Shown in pieces: positions 1-8,552 of a DNA stretch of 64,000 nucleotides (within the stretch, counting starts at the first letter, position 1; every line of letters begins with the position of its first letter). The notes under the pieces were generated by a model that saw only the letters and a program-made list of their open reading frames with translations, searched no databases and had not been told where the DNA came from. Source of the DNA: Anaerolineales bacterium UBA2395 (lineage in GTDB: Bacteria > Chloroflexota > Anaerolineae > Anaerolineales > Villigracilaceae); assembly GCA_002343775.1 (NCBI GenBank), contig DDSH01000001.1, forward strand, positions 1 to 64,000, written 5' to 3'. A program made the position numbers and the translations under genes.

Positions 1-1733
1 TATGAGACAGCCAGATCCACTTCGCTCTGGATGATCTCAAGAGAGCGCTCCGCGACTTCCCTTGAGGGAATCATGTCAAGCGCTCTCTGAAGGGTCCTTT
101 CATTGTTTGCAATAGCGGGCGGAATATCCGTGAGGATAGCCAGTTTCGATGCCTGGTTGGAAAAATCATGCCCGCGCAGATCAGTGAGGGCTGGATACCC
201 CGGCAGCAGGAAAAAAAGCAGGATGACTCCCTTGACCCATGTTTGCTCGATATGACTGTTCATGAGCCAGTCATATCCACCTTTTTGCCATGCAATCACA
301 CCTACAAAGACGAGACCGATCAGGAACATATCCATATTATGAAGATCCCCGCCGCCACCCATCTTTGTGCTGACGATAAGCCCGACAACCAGAAACGCCG
401 CCAACGGAGAGAGAATCGCCAGGGATTGCCAGATGTTTAGATTCCATTTTTTGGTGACAGCCAAATAGGTCAAAAGGATGACCAGAGGCGCAATGGCGAT
501 CAGCAATCCCAATACGATCCCGGGACCATAGGTTGCGTTCGGCAAGAGGCGATACCATAATAATGGTTCCGGCGGGGCAGAAACCGAGGATATCACGCTG
601 TCAACAGAAGTTGCTGCTCCAATATCGATATTCCCCTGGAAGTATCCCATGATCTTTTGACCGTATTGCCCACCAAGCATTCCCGCTAATCCCAATGAGA
701 TGGCGCGGACCCACGAGGCGCGGGTGAGTTTCTTATTCTTCAAATCTGCCCCTGCCAATTCCAGCATACCAAGCCACATCCCGGGGGCAAATATCCATGT
801 AAAGCGGCTTTCCTCTGCAATAAAACCAGTTACAGCAATCAAAGGAAGTGAAAGCCAAAGAGGCTTTTTCCAAAGTAATGCCGTTACCGCAGCACAAAGT
901 ACGAGCGGCGGGTGAATGGGTCCCTGCTTCAAGAAGATCAAAACTCCCAAGGTCGCAAAAATCCATAACTTGAGATCGGAACGAGTGAAATTAAAAGCGG
1001 CAAATCCAAGCAACAGGTATGGAATCAATACGGTCAGGGCGATCCAGAACCGTTCCATTCCAATAGTCAAGCCCGGGATGATAAAAGGCAGTCCGCCGAC
1101 AAATTGCCTGCCGATATCCAGTAATACAGGAATATCTTGGTCTGCGGGGTAATCATACAAGTCCCTACCGAATAGGATGGAATAATCCCACATACGATTT
1201 CCCTCCGACCAACCTAAAGAGAAGGGATAATCTGTCACGTTTTGAAACGGTACGGCGACCACAAAACTACTGGAGGTCAGGAGTGCGGCAACCATGCATT
1301 CCTTCCAACTTAGGGCGGATTGCCCGCGCGTAATCAGGAAGCCGAGGATGAGAAAAGCAAGTCCCCAGATGAAGAGGCGGGTATAAGGTTGTTCAAACAC
1401 GATCCCCCAGATCGTGTATTGCAGAAACCAAACCGGAAAAGCTAGGACGATGACAGCCAAAATCCAACGGAGCCATCCCAATCGTTCGCGGATGGAGACC
1501 ATCCTATCAAAAATTAGCGCGGCTACATCCCCGCGCCAAAAAACCAACCCTGCAAGGAATAAGCAGAACAGGCAGAACAAAAAATAAAGTAGATATGCCG
1601 CTGCCCAGCTCAGGGAATATTCCCCCCACCAAACACCGGTTCCCCAAGCGGTCGCTTGAAACTCCCCAACCGACCGGAATAGGAGAAAAGCCATTGCCGC
1701 AAACCCCAAGAACCGGCTAATTCGTTGCATCAT
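1..1733 (-). CDS. GT-C-like polytopic membrane protein, partial (3' end outside window)
   Basis: The minus-strand frame from the ATG at 1733 to base 1 has no stop, giving 577 codons of an unfinished protein. It is strongly hydrophobic, with many membrane helices separated by short loops. A segment reading PFSLGWSEGNRMW and a later one reading STKMGGGGDLHNMD match PFSMGYSEAGRHY and STKIGGGGDLHNMD in the 652-residue protein at 25779-27737, so the two are paralogues. RLLPNATYGPGI also matches RLLPNETFPMGI there. Large membrane proteins of this kind in polysaccharide loci are usually GT-C glycosyltransferases that use lipid-linked sugars, or polymerases. The loop acidic residue in WSE may be catalytic, which is inference. 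The start overlaps the end of the upstream GT4 gene by 17 bases, so the two are probably co-transcribed. Confidence 0.8.
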   Translation of the reverse strand, partial: MMQRISRFLGFAAMAFLLFRSVGEFQATAWGTGVWWGEYSLSWAAAYLLYFLFCLFCLFLAGLVFWRGDVAALIFDRMVSIRERLGWLRWILAVIVLAFPVWFLQYTIWGIVFEQPYTRLFIWGLAFLILGFLITRGQSALSWKECMVAALLTSSSFVVAVPFQNVTDYPFSLGWSEGNRMWDYSILFGRDLYDYPADQDIPVLLDIGRQFVGGLPFIIPGLTIGMERFWIALTVLIPYLLLGFAAFNFTRSDLKLWIFATLGVLIFLKQGPIHPPLVLCAAVTALLWKKPLWLSLPLIAVTGFIAEESRFTWIFAPGMWLGMLELAGADLKNKKLTRASWVRAISLGLAGMLGGQYGQKIMGYFQGNIDIGAATSVDSVISSVSAPPEPLLWYRLLPNATYGPGIVLGLLIAIAPLVILLTYLAVTKKWNLNIWQSLAILSPLAAFLVVGLIVSTKMGGGGDLHNMDMFLIGLVFVGVIAWQKGGYDWLMNSHIEQTWVKGVILLFFLLPGYPALTDLRGHDFSNQASKLAILTDIPPAIANNERTLQRALDMIPSREVAERSLEIIQSEVDLAVS

Positions 1734-2820
1734 TCCATACTCCAATCACATGTTGAAAGAAAGATAGACGTTCCATTTCCTTGATATCCTGATCCAGCAC
1801 CTGCAGAGCCTCCTGCGGCACACGTACATTCCGCATTCGATAAGCAAATTCACGGATCGCTGATGCGTGTGTCTGAATGTTATCTTCAGTATTCGGTATT
1901 TTTAACACAAAATCACATCCCAGACCATCAAGATCTGTGTCTTTGTACGCGACCACCAATGGGAGTCCGAATGCCAGACATTCGCGGCTTTTGAGCGGCG
2001 ACGCCTCCTCCAATTGGATCCGATGCAATGCAAGAGAGCTGATCGCAACATCCGCCCTGGCAAGGATATTTTTATATTGTTCGACGGATAAATATCCGTG
2101 CAAAATGACGTTTTCGGGAAGCGGGGCGAAACCGGGAAGTTCGTCATACCCGATGATATCCACGATAATATCAGGGACAAGCCTGGCAAGCGCTATCAAT
2201 TTATCAATGCCATGCCAGTTATTTCCCGGGTTTCCAATAAAGACAAGTCTGGGTATCGTATTATGCGCTGGCGGCAATGCGGGGAAATCCTTCAAGCCGA
2301 TGCCGTTTGCAATCACCTTCACCGGCTTTCGATAAACGGCGAACGCCGGCGAGTTCGCCAATTCCTGCGATACGGAAATCAATCCACGGACCTGGTGAAG
2401 AAAAATACCCCGGGTGAAACGATTGTACAGGCTGTGAACTCTGCCCAGACCATCATGCTGTGTCAGGTCGTTCGTATTTATCTCCTCTACGACCGGGGCA
2501 ATCTTCATCAACAAATGGGCAGGATAAACATAGATACCGTAACGAAGGTAAATGATATCCGGAGAATAATCTCTAACATCACGGAGCATGCGCCGCATTG
2601 CATCGATCCGGCTGAACTCTGCGGACAATTTTCCCAATGAAGAATAGAAATGGAAGGAAGCATCGATCAGATCGGACACGGGCTCATGGTTATGCGTGTG
2701 CATGAACAAGCGGACTTCATGCCCCATTCGCCTCCAAGTCGTGACCTGTGAGTGTATCTTTTTCCCGACCCCGCTGTTGCGAAGGCGGGGCCAGTGCAGG
2801 CTTACATAGGCAATACGCAT
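1717..2820 (-). CDS. Glycosyltransferase family 4 protein
   Basis: A 367-residue GT-B enzyme. The N-terminus (MRIAYVSLHWPRLRNSGVGKK) is the acceptor-side Rossmann strand with a glycine-rich loop. The C-terminal half has a donor-site region (LVFIGNPGNNWHGIDKL near residue 190 and EASPLKSRECLAFGLP near residue 285) that corresponds to the E-x7-E sugar-nucleotide motif of the family. It would transfer a sugar from a nucleotide donor to a lipid-linked glycan at the cytoplasmic face; donor and linkage cannot be read from sequence. One base separates its start from the stop of the WbpG-type amidotransferase upstream, and it overlaps the partial membrane protein downstream, so it is the penultimate visible gene of the polysaccharide operon. 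Confidence 0.85.
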   Translation of the reverse strand: MRIAYVSLHWPRLRNSGVGKKIHSQVTTWRRMGHEVRLFMHTHNHEPVSDLIDASFHFYSSLGKLSAEFSRIDAMRRMLRDVRDYSPDIIYLRYGIYVYPAHLLMKIAPVVEEINTNDLTQHDGLGRVHSLYNRFTRGIFLHQVRGLISVSQELANSPAFAVYRKPVKVIANGIGLKDFPALPPAHNTIPRLVFIGNPGNNWHGIDKLIALARLVPDIIVDIIGYDELPGFAPLPENVILHGYLSVEQYKNILARADVAISSLALHRIQLEEASPLKSRECLAFGLPLVVAYKDTDLDGLGCDFVLKIPNTEDNIQTHASAIREFAYRMRNVRVPQEALQVLDQDIKEMERLSFFQHVIGVWNDATN

Positions 2821-2821
2821 A

Positions 2822-3970
2822 TCATCCGCCCTGATGCTGGCGTTTCTGGCGGCGGCGATAAATGTCCCTCAACAGTGTAAAAACGCCTTTCAATAAAGGG
2901 CCCTCAAGCACGCGCCCATAGGACGGATAATCGTAAAAACTCTTTTTAGGAGCCTGCAGGATTTGTTCAAATTCAGCATTGGTCAAACCGAGTTTTTTGA
3001 CCACATACTCGCGGTCATCTTCCTGCATCGCCGGGGAGTAGGAAGGTTTCTCCAGTTCGAGCAGCGCAGTCTGACGCGACAATTCACCGGAACAAATCAG
3101 GCTTGAAAGATGCGAGCGTCGTTTGTCATAACCAAATTTTAACGGCAGGATGTATCCCTGATAAAAGCGCGTATAAATGGATTCATAATGTTTGCCGCCG
3201 TAATAGCGCCACCCAAGTTCGGTCTCAAGAATCTTCATCGCTTCCATCTTGTTGTAATCAATGTAATTCAGGATATCCACCCGGCGCTGAGTCAACAAAC
3301 GGCGGTAATATGTGAAAAACCCAAAATGCGGAAAGGTTTTAAGGCTACCTCTGCCAAACCTGCTGTATACACTGCGTATGTACTTCCAATCGAAATGGCC
3401 ATTGGACCAGGCTCGCGGAAGGTGCGACTCGGTTCGAACGTTAAATCCCGAAATAATATATTTGATCTTAAGTGAATCAGCCATTTTTCCCAAAACAGCC
3501 CAAATGGCATGGTCACTGGGGATCTCCGAATCCGGCGTTGAGGCTTTTAAGAAGGCGATCTGCAATTCTTTGAACTCCTCCCAATCCAGCACTTCTGTAT
3601 ACAGGTCGATGTTCAGTTTTTTCAGGGTATCTTCAATGTTTTTCACTGCCATTTCTGAGTCCCAGCCGTTGTCCATATGAACAGCCAGGGGACGCAACCC
3701 CATCTTTTTTACCAGATAGGCAACATATGTACTATCCACCCCGCCGCTCACCCCAATCATACAGTCATATGGTTTTCCCCTGCCGGAAAACTTGATCTCT
3801 TCAACCAACCGCTGGAGGTAGGCTTCTCCCGCGCTTCCTCCAATGACCTTTTGTGTCATCATACGGTCATAATCATGACAGTGATTGCAGATCCCATCCC
3901 CATCAAATACGATCTCTGGATCGCTAGTGTCCATCAAACATCGAGTGCAAATTTTATATTCAGAAGCCAT
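2822..3970 (-). CDS. wbpG: N-acetyl sugar amidotransferase (WbpG/PseA type)
   Basis: A 382-residue enzyme of the WbpG/PseA family (TIGR03573-like). It carries an ATP-pyrophosphatase loop SGGVDS at residues 75-80 and paired cysteines C8/C11 and C28/C31 (CTRC, CNHC) that look like a zinc site. Family members activate an N-acetyl group with ATP and take ammonia from a HisH/HisF-like pair to make an acetamidino sugar. The HisF- and HisH-like genes lie directly upstream, and a WbpA-B-E-D-I set occurs in the same locus. The likely substrate is therefore UDP-ManNAc(3NAc)A, converted to the 3-acetamidino form; a nonulosonic acid substrate as with PseA is the alternative. The 84-base leader (3971-4054) has GGAG about nine bases before the ATG. 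Confidence 0.9.
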   Translation of the reverse strand: MASEYKICTRCLMDTSDPEIVFDGDGICNHCHDYDRMMTQKVIGGSAGEAYLQRLVEEIKFSGRGKPYDCMIGVSGGVDSTYVAYLVKKMGLRPLAVHMDNGWDSEMAVKNIEDTLKKLNIDLYTEVLDWEEFKELQIAFLKASTPDSEIPSDHAIWAVLGKMADSLKIKYIISGFNVRTESHLPRAWSNGHFDWKYIRSVYSRFGRGSLKTFPHFGFFTYYRRLLTQRRVDILNYIDYNKMEAMKILETELGWRYYGGKHYESIYTRFYQGYILPLKFGYDKRRSHLSSLICSGELSRQTALLELEKPSYSPAMQEDDREYVVKKLGLTNAEFEQILQAPKKSFYDYPSYGRVLEGPLLKGVFTLLRDIYRRRQKRQHQGG

Positions 3971-4054
3971 AAATTCTCCAAAAGCGGTGCAATTATAAAC
4001 AAAACCGGGAAATTCCGGCTTTGTTTTGACTTATCTTCATCTCGAAAAAAGGAA
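3971..4054 (-). promoter_or_regulatory. Leader between hisF-like and wbpG-like genes
   Basis: This is one of the few non-overlapping junctions in the operon. Read on the minus strand it contains a small imperfect CCGG stem (4002-4021) followed by TTTTGTTT and then TATAAT (3992-3997 on the plus strand reads as its complement), ending with GGAG before the wbpG start. It could act as a weak attenuator plus an internal promoter. No convincing -35 box is visible, so this is tentative. Confidence 0.3.
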
Positions 4055-4813
4055 CTATGGGAGCACCTTTTTCAAATCTTCCTGCGACGGGTAGCTGATT
4101 AATACGCCTCGCAAGGGGCCTTGAAATACGAACATGCTTCCGGCGGCCGCCGCAGATGCGCCCGCCCGAATCGCCTCTCCCAAATGGTGAATGTTCCCTG
4201 CCCCGCCGCAGGCGACAACAGGAATTGTGACAGACGATGAGATACGCCGGATCAATTCAAGGTCATAGCCCTGCATCATTCCATCATGGTCGATGGAATT
4301 CACAAAGAGTTCTCCAGCACCTTGTTTTTCCATCCTAACAGCAAACGCCACCGGATCCTGACCGGTCGCCCTGGTACCAGCACGCGTGAATGTCTCATAT
4401 CGTCCGAATAGTCCTTTTCGAACATCCATGGAGACAACCATGGCCTGACTTCCCGCATAATCAGCCACAACGCGAATCAAATTAGGATCTTCAACAACTG
4501 CTGAATTAATAACAATCTTTTCAACGCCGAGGGAAAGAAGCGTTTTTACATCCTCCAAATCCCGGATCCCGCCTCCGTACCCAAGTGGCATAAAGCATTC
4601 ACTGGTGATTTTCCCCAAAAGATCAAAGTTAGGATGGCGACCTTCGGAGGTGGCTGTGATATCAAGAAAAATCAGTTCATCCACTTCCTTATCGTTGAAT
4701 ATCCGGACGATATTGATCGGGTCGCCAAGATATTTTGGGTTTTTGAATTTAACCGTCTTTACCAGGCCTTCATTCTTCAACAGCAAACAAGGGATGACAC
4801 GCGGACGGATCAT
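4055..4813 (-). CDS. hisF2: HisF-like ammonia-channel subunit for sugar amidation (HisF2/WbuZ type)
   Basis: A 252-residue (beta/alpha)8 protein of the HisF family. I chose the ATG at 4813 rather than the one nine bases upstream because it overlaps the HisH-like stop codon as ATGA, which suggests coupled translation. In true HisF the first strand reads IPCLDVK with a catalytic aspartate; here it reads IPCLLLKN, so that aspartate is leucine. The second catalytic aspartate region (VSMDVRK) is kept. Loss of the first aspartate fits a protein that no longer cyclises an imidazole precursor and only channels ammonia to WbpG. No other histidine genes are nearby, which supports the amidation role over histidine synthesis. 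Confidence 0.9.
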   Translation of the reverse strand: MIRPRVIPCLLLKNEGLVKTVKFKNPKYLGDPINIVRIFNDKEVDELIFLDITATSEGRHPNFDLLGKITSECFMPLGYGGGIRDLEDVKTLLSLGVEKIVINSAVVEDPNLIRVVADYAGSQAMVVSMDVRKGLFGRYETFTRAGTRATGQDPVAFAVRMEKQGAGELFVNSIDHDGMMQGYDLELIRRISSSVTIPVVACGGAGNIHHLGEAIRAGASAAAAGSMFVFQGPLRGVLISYPSQEDLKKVLP

Positions 4814-5430
4814 ATGGAACACTCCGCAAAGTTTCGTAGAAACTGCATTCCAAACTTATGGCTCTTCTCGGGGTGAAACTGCGCACCAATGATATTTCCC
4901 TTTTGTATGATCGATGCAAACTTATATCCATAATCCGTGTAAGCAACAATATCCGCATCATCAGCACAGATCATATGGTAGGTATGGACAAAATAAAAAC
5001 GAGCCTCCGGGTCAAGGTTGGAAATCACCGGATGCTGGCGTTTAATATCAAGTTGATTCCACCCCATATGCGGGACTTTCAATTGGGCTTGACCGGCATC
5101 AAATTTAAACCGGACACAATCCGCCTCGATCCAGCCAAGTCCCATCTCATGCCCTTCATCGCTCCTGCGCGCCATCAACTGCATTCCGAGACAGTGCCCA
5201 AGCACAGGTACCCGTTTCTCCAAAACCAGTTCATTCAAAAGGTCGATCAATCCCCTTTCGCGGAGTTTGCTCATTCCCGCATCGAACGCGCCCACCCCCG
5301 GCAGGATCAGTTTTTCAGCATCCTTCAGCACAGCCGGGTCGGAGGAAGGTTCCGCCCGATAGCCGATCTTCTTAAAGATGTTCCGAATGGAGCCAAGGTT
5401 GCCGACACCATAATCTACGATAACAATCAT
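4810..5430 (-). CDS. hisH2: HisH-like glutamine amidotransferase subunit for sugar amidation
   Basis: A 206-residue class I glutamine amidotransferase. The start was placed at 5430, where ATG overlaps the TGA of the asparagine synthetase-like gene; an in-frame start further upstream would add 70 residues of asnB-antiframe sequence without family character. The catalytic triad is visible: C80 in GHCLGMQ, and H186 and E188 in QFHPEKS. It would release ammonia from glutamine and pass it through the HisF-like barrel (next gene, ATGA overlap) to the WbpG-type amidotransferase. This trio is known from Pseudomonas O5-type O-antigen loci. Confidence 0.92.
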   Translation of the reverse strand: MIVIVDYGVGNLGSIRNIFKKIGYRAEPSSDPAVLKDAEKLILPGVGAFDAGMSKLRERGLIDLLNELVLEKRVPVLGHCLGMQLMARRSDEGHEMGLGWIEADCVRFKFDAGQAQLKVPHMGWNQLDIKRQHPVISNLDPEARFYFVHTYHMICADDADIVAYTDYGYKFASIIQKGNIIGAQFHPEKSHKFGMQFLRNFAECSI

Positions 5431-7289
5431 TGATATGCTTTCTTTTTGTCGTGAAATAGTTTCATCAAGGAACAGGCCTGAACAAAAATCCATACTTGAT
5501 GAAGTTGCGCCTCGTTTTTGGTTTGAATTGCAGTTCGTAAATCTTTTGCAATTTGTTTTCCATCCCAGATGTTTGATTGTTGAAAATCTAAACCAGCAAC
5601 CACATCTTGCATGAATGTTTGAGATTGAGGAGATGCCCATGCTTCAGCAAGGTTTGGAAAACCAAGTTTATGTGTACGAGTCCGAATAGTTTCTGGCAAA
5701 ATGCCTTTCAAACTGTCACGAAGAATCTGCTTGGTAAAATGTGAGCCAATCTTAGTTGAGTCAGGAAGCGAAAAAAGATAACAGACGAGTCTCCAATCCA
5801 TAAATGGGGAACGAACTTCTACTCCATGGGCCATTGACAATCTATCAAAATCTCTTAAATTAGTAGGTAATTGCGTGAAGTGAAAATCTGTATAAAGCGT
5901 TTTGAAAAGCAAATCTTTGTTTCCAATCAATGGCATATCATGTTTATATGCAAATGATGTAAAGATTGCAGGGCTTTGCAAAAGCCACTTGGTCTTATTT
6001 TTTTTAAGTTTCGAAAACACCATTTGCAAATTAACACCAAGGCCAAACATAATGGATAATAATTGAAGAGTACGAATTGAAGATGCTTTTTGGATTGCGT
6101 CCTTAAGCGCTGCTGTGACATACCAAGTATATCCGCCCAGGATTTCATCACCACCATGCCCATCCAATGTAACAACAACTCCATTTTCACGTTGGGCTTT
6201 GTAAACCAACCAAGGGCCTAAGTGAATATCTGAAATCTCTTCAAAATGAAATAGAATCTCATTGTAATATTTTAGATACAAATCTGCTGTGCCGACTGAA
6301 TAATACGGCATTACATCCGCATGTTTTACAACTTCATCTGCATATTTTTTTTCATCAATATCTGCATGAGGATACGTCATAATAAATGCTTTTTGCCATT
6401 GATTTGCCAAACGGTCTGATGAAGTATATGAACTGCGAATATGGTGCATTCCGCACAAGATTGAGCTTGAATCCAAGCCACCGCTTAAAGCCGTACCAAT
6501 TGGAACATCACTCCGCATACGAATACGACAGGCATCTAAAAATAATTCTCTAAAACAATTTACTTGTTCGTCATATTTTTGTGGAGTTTCTTGAAGATGG
6601 TCAAGCGTATTCCACCAACGGCGGGTTTTGGGTACTTCTCCATGGCGTAAAGTAAGGCAATGCCCACCTAGTAAATGATTCAATCCCATTATCAAGCATC
6701 TTTCATCGCCTTCAACCAGTTTTGGGTTCGTCAATGCTTGTGCGATCATAGCAGGATCAAATTCCAGTTTGAATGAATCTAATGCTAAAAACGCTTTCAT
6801 TTCAGAAGCAAATGCAAAGCGGCTTCCATCGTAACAGTAAACGAGAGGCTTCACGCCAAAACGGTCCCGTGAGAGAAACAATTTTTTTTCTTGGCTATCC
6901 CAAATTGCAAGTGCCCACATACCATTAAATTTCAATTGAAATTCTTCGCCCCAATGATGATAAGCGGCAAGTACAACTTCTGTATCTGATTCTGTTCGAA
7001 ACATAAAACCTGCTTTTTCAAGTTCAGATTTCACTTCGATAAAATTGTACATCTCGCCATTGAAAATAATCCAATACCTTTCGTTTCCAAATGACATGGG
7101 CTGTTTACCACTGTCAGATGTATCAATAATTGCAAGGCGGCGATGCCCAAGTCCCAAATTTGCCGATTTATCTATATAAAATCCATGTCCATCTGGTCCG
7201 CGATGCGCAAGCGAATCGGTAAATTGAAGCAGTTCCGCTTCATTGATTGGTTGATTATTTAGATTCCAAAATCCAGCGATGCCACACAT
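5427..7289 (-). CDS. asnB: Asparagine synthetase-like glutamine-hydrolysing amidotransferase
   Basis: A 620-residue two-domain protein. It begins MCGIAGF, where C2 is the class II glutaminase nucleophile, and has the synthetase ATP loop SGGLDSS near residue 270. Full-length AsnB proteins are 550-630 residues, so it is intact. In polysaccharide loci, AsnB-like enzymes such as WbpS are thought to amidate uronic-acid carboxyls; that role suits a locus that makes aminouronic acids, but plain asparagine synthesis cannot be excluded. The gene is visibly AT-rich: lines 5941-6000 and 6001-6060 have 21 and 18 G+C of 60, against 33 of 60 at 8161-8220. This suggests separate acquisition. It sits three bases after the upstream GT4 gene and overlaps hisH2 by four. 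Confidence 0.88.
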   Translation of the reverse strand: MCGIAGFWNLNNQPINEAELLQFTDSLAHRGPDGHGFYIDKSANLGLGHRRLAIIDTSDSGKQPMSFGNERYWIIFNGEMYNFIEVKSELEKAGFMFRTESDTEVVLAAYHHWGEEFQLKFNGMWALAIWDSQEKKLFLSRDRFGVKPLVYCYDGSRFAFASEMKAFLALDSFKLEFDPAMIAQALTNPKLVEGDERCLIMGLNHLLGGHCLTLRHGEVPKTRRWWNTLDHLQETPQKYDEQVNCFRELFLDACRIRMRSDVPIGTALSGGLDSSSILCGMHHIRSSYTSSDRLANQWQKAFIMTYPHADIDEKKYADEVVKHADVMPYYSVGTADLYLKYYNEILFHFEEISDIHLGPWLVYKAQRENGVVVTLDGHGGDEILGGYTWYVTAALKDAIQKASSIRTLQLLSIMFGLGVNLQMVFSKLKKNKTKWLLQSPAIFTSFAYKHDMPLIGNKDLLFKTLYTDFHFTQLPTNLRDFDRLSMAHGVEVRSPFMDWRLVCYLFSLPDSTKIGSHFTKQILRDSLKGILPETIRTRTHKLGFPNLAEAWASPQSQTFMQDVVAGLDFQQSNIWDGKQIAKDLRTAIQTKNEAQLHQVWIFVQACSLMKLFHDKKKAYQ

Positions 7290-7292
7290 TGT

Positions 7293-8540
7293 TTACCCTT
7301 TAGCAATTTCTTCAAGCCTTTCAGCAAATTTTTGAAAATTCGTTTCGGCATTGTAGCTTTCTTCCCAAACCTTGCGGCTTTCTAATCTCATTTTTTGTGC
7401 TATAGCAGAATTATCTACTATTTTCAAAATGGCATAAGCAATTTCTTCTGGCGATGGGTTGGCGTTAAGCAAGATACCATTTCGTTCTGAAACAATTTCT
7501 GGATTGCCGCCAACATTGGTTGCAATGACCGGAATACTACAACTAATTGCTTCCATTATTGAAACTGGCGTTCCTTCTGAGATGCTTACATTCACAAAAA
7601 CATCCAGAGGAGTATTCATGTAATACTCCATGAGCTCGGCTTTGGTCGAATATCCAGGAAATCTGGCTTTGGCATTCGGAGGTAAATTTTCATCAGCATA
7701 TTTTTGCAATTCCTCCCTTGAATCGCCATTTCCCATATGCACCCATTCAAATCGTTGGTCCGGTCTCTGGCGGGCGGCATGAAGCAGCCCATCCAAAAGA
7801 AGCTCCACCCGCTTGACTGGGACGATCATCGAACAGGAGACGATTCGAAATACCCCATCCACTGATGGTTGGTTCAAGAAACCGCTGGATGGAACGCCCA
7901 GCCTGTCGGTCTGAATAATAGCGGCATGATCTGGATATTTTTCCATGAGATAGTTACGCCCCGCATCCGAATCAGGATACAACGCTTCCAGCATGGAGAG
8001 CGCATCCTTGCGGAAAGGCCAGTAGGGAGGTTTATGATCCTCTTCATACAGGTCGTACCCGTGCGTTCGGGAAACCAAATGCAAATTTGGACAATGCCTT
8101 TTGGCAAGCCCGATACCGAATGAACTGCTATCGAACCAATAGGTATAAAAAACATTTTTTTCGGCGGGGTTTTGCATTTTGGACAGCCAACCCAAGACCC
8201 AATCGAAAGTCAACTGCGCGACGGCTAAAAATCTGGTCATTCTTATCAAAGCCTGTGGATAGAACAGGAGGGATGGCCGGGAAAAAAGTTCGCGATAGAA
8301 CCAGATCGAACCGAAGACACGTCGCATCAGGGAAAACCATCCGGCATTTTTCAAATAGTCGGCGTAACTGGTATCGACTTCCACACCATCGGGGATTGCA
8401 AGCCGGTTTCCATCGATTTTTTTGGGGACAAGGATCACCCGGCTGAATGCGTTTCTGAGGTGTTGGATTTCCAATTCCAGAAAGGTTTGCTCCGCTCCGC
8501 CATCGTATGGATAGGTTGAAGTAAATAATATCAAGTTCAT
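7293..8540 (-). CDS. Glycosyltransferase family 4 protein
   Basis: A 415-residue GT-B protein. The donor-binding region is clear: SEGTPVSIMEAISCSIPVIA, followed by GGNPEIV, is the E-x7-E motif region of GT4 enzymes, located around residues 325-355. RIVSCSMIVPVKRVELLLDGL near residue 230 is the start of the second Rossmann domain. The N-terminal part, with SRTHGYDLYEEDH, contains a family-typical acceptor-side histidine motif. It probably adds one sugar to the repeat unit. The 3' part (to about 7600) shares the AT-rich composition of the downstream asnB gene, while the 5' part has the normal composition of the locus, so a composition boundary runs through this gene. Confidence 0.85.
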   Translation of the reverse strand: MNLILFTSTYPYDGGAEQTFLELEIQHLRNAFSRVILVPKKIDGNRLAIPDGVEVDTSYADYLKNAGWFSLMRRVFGSIWFYRELFSRPSLLFYPQALIRMTRFLAVAQLTFDWVLGWLSKMQNPAEKNVFYTYWFDSSSFGIGLAKRHCPNLHLVSRTHGYDLYEEDHKPPYWPFRKDALSMLEALYPDSDAGRNYLMEKYPDHAAIIQTDRLGVPSSGFLNQPSVDGVFRIVSCSMIVPVKRVELLLDGLLHAARQRPDQRFEWVHMGNGDSREELQKYADENLPPNAKARFPGYSTKAELMEYYMNTPLDVFVNVSISEGTPVSIMEAISCSIPVIATNVGGNPEIVSERNGILLNANPSPEEIAYAILKIVDNSAIAQKMRLESRKVWEESYNAETNFQKFAERLEEIAKG

Positions 8541-8552
8541 AAATAAAAGAGG

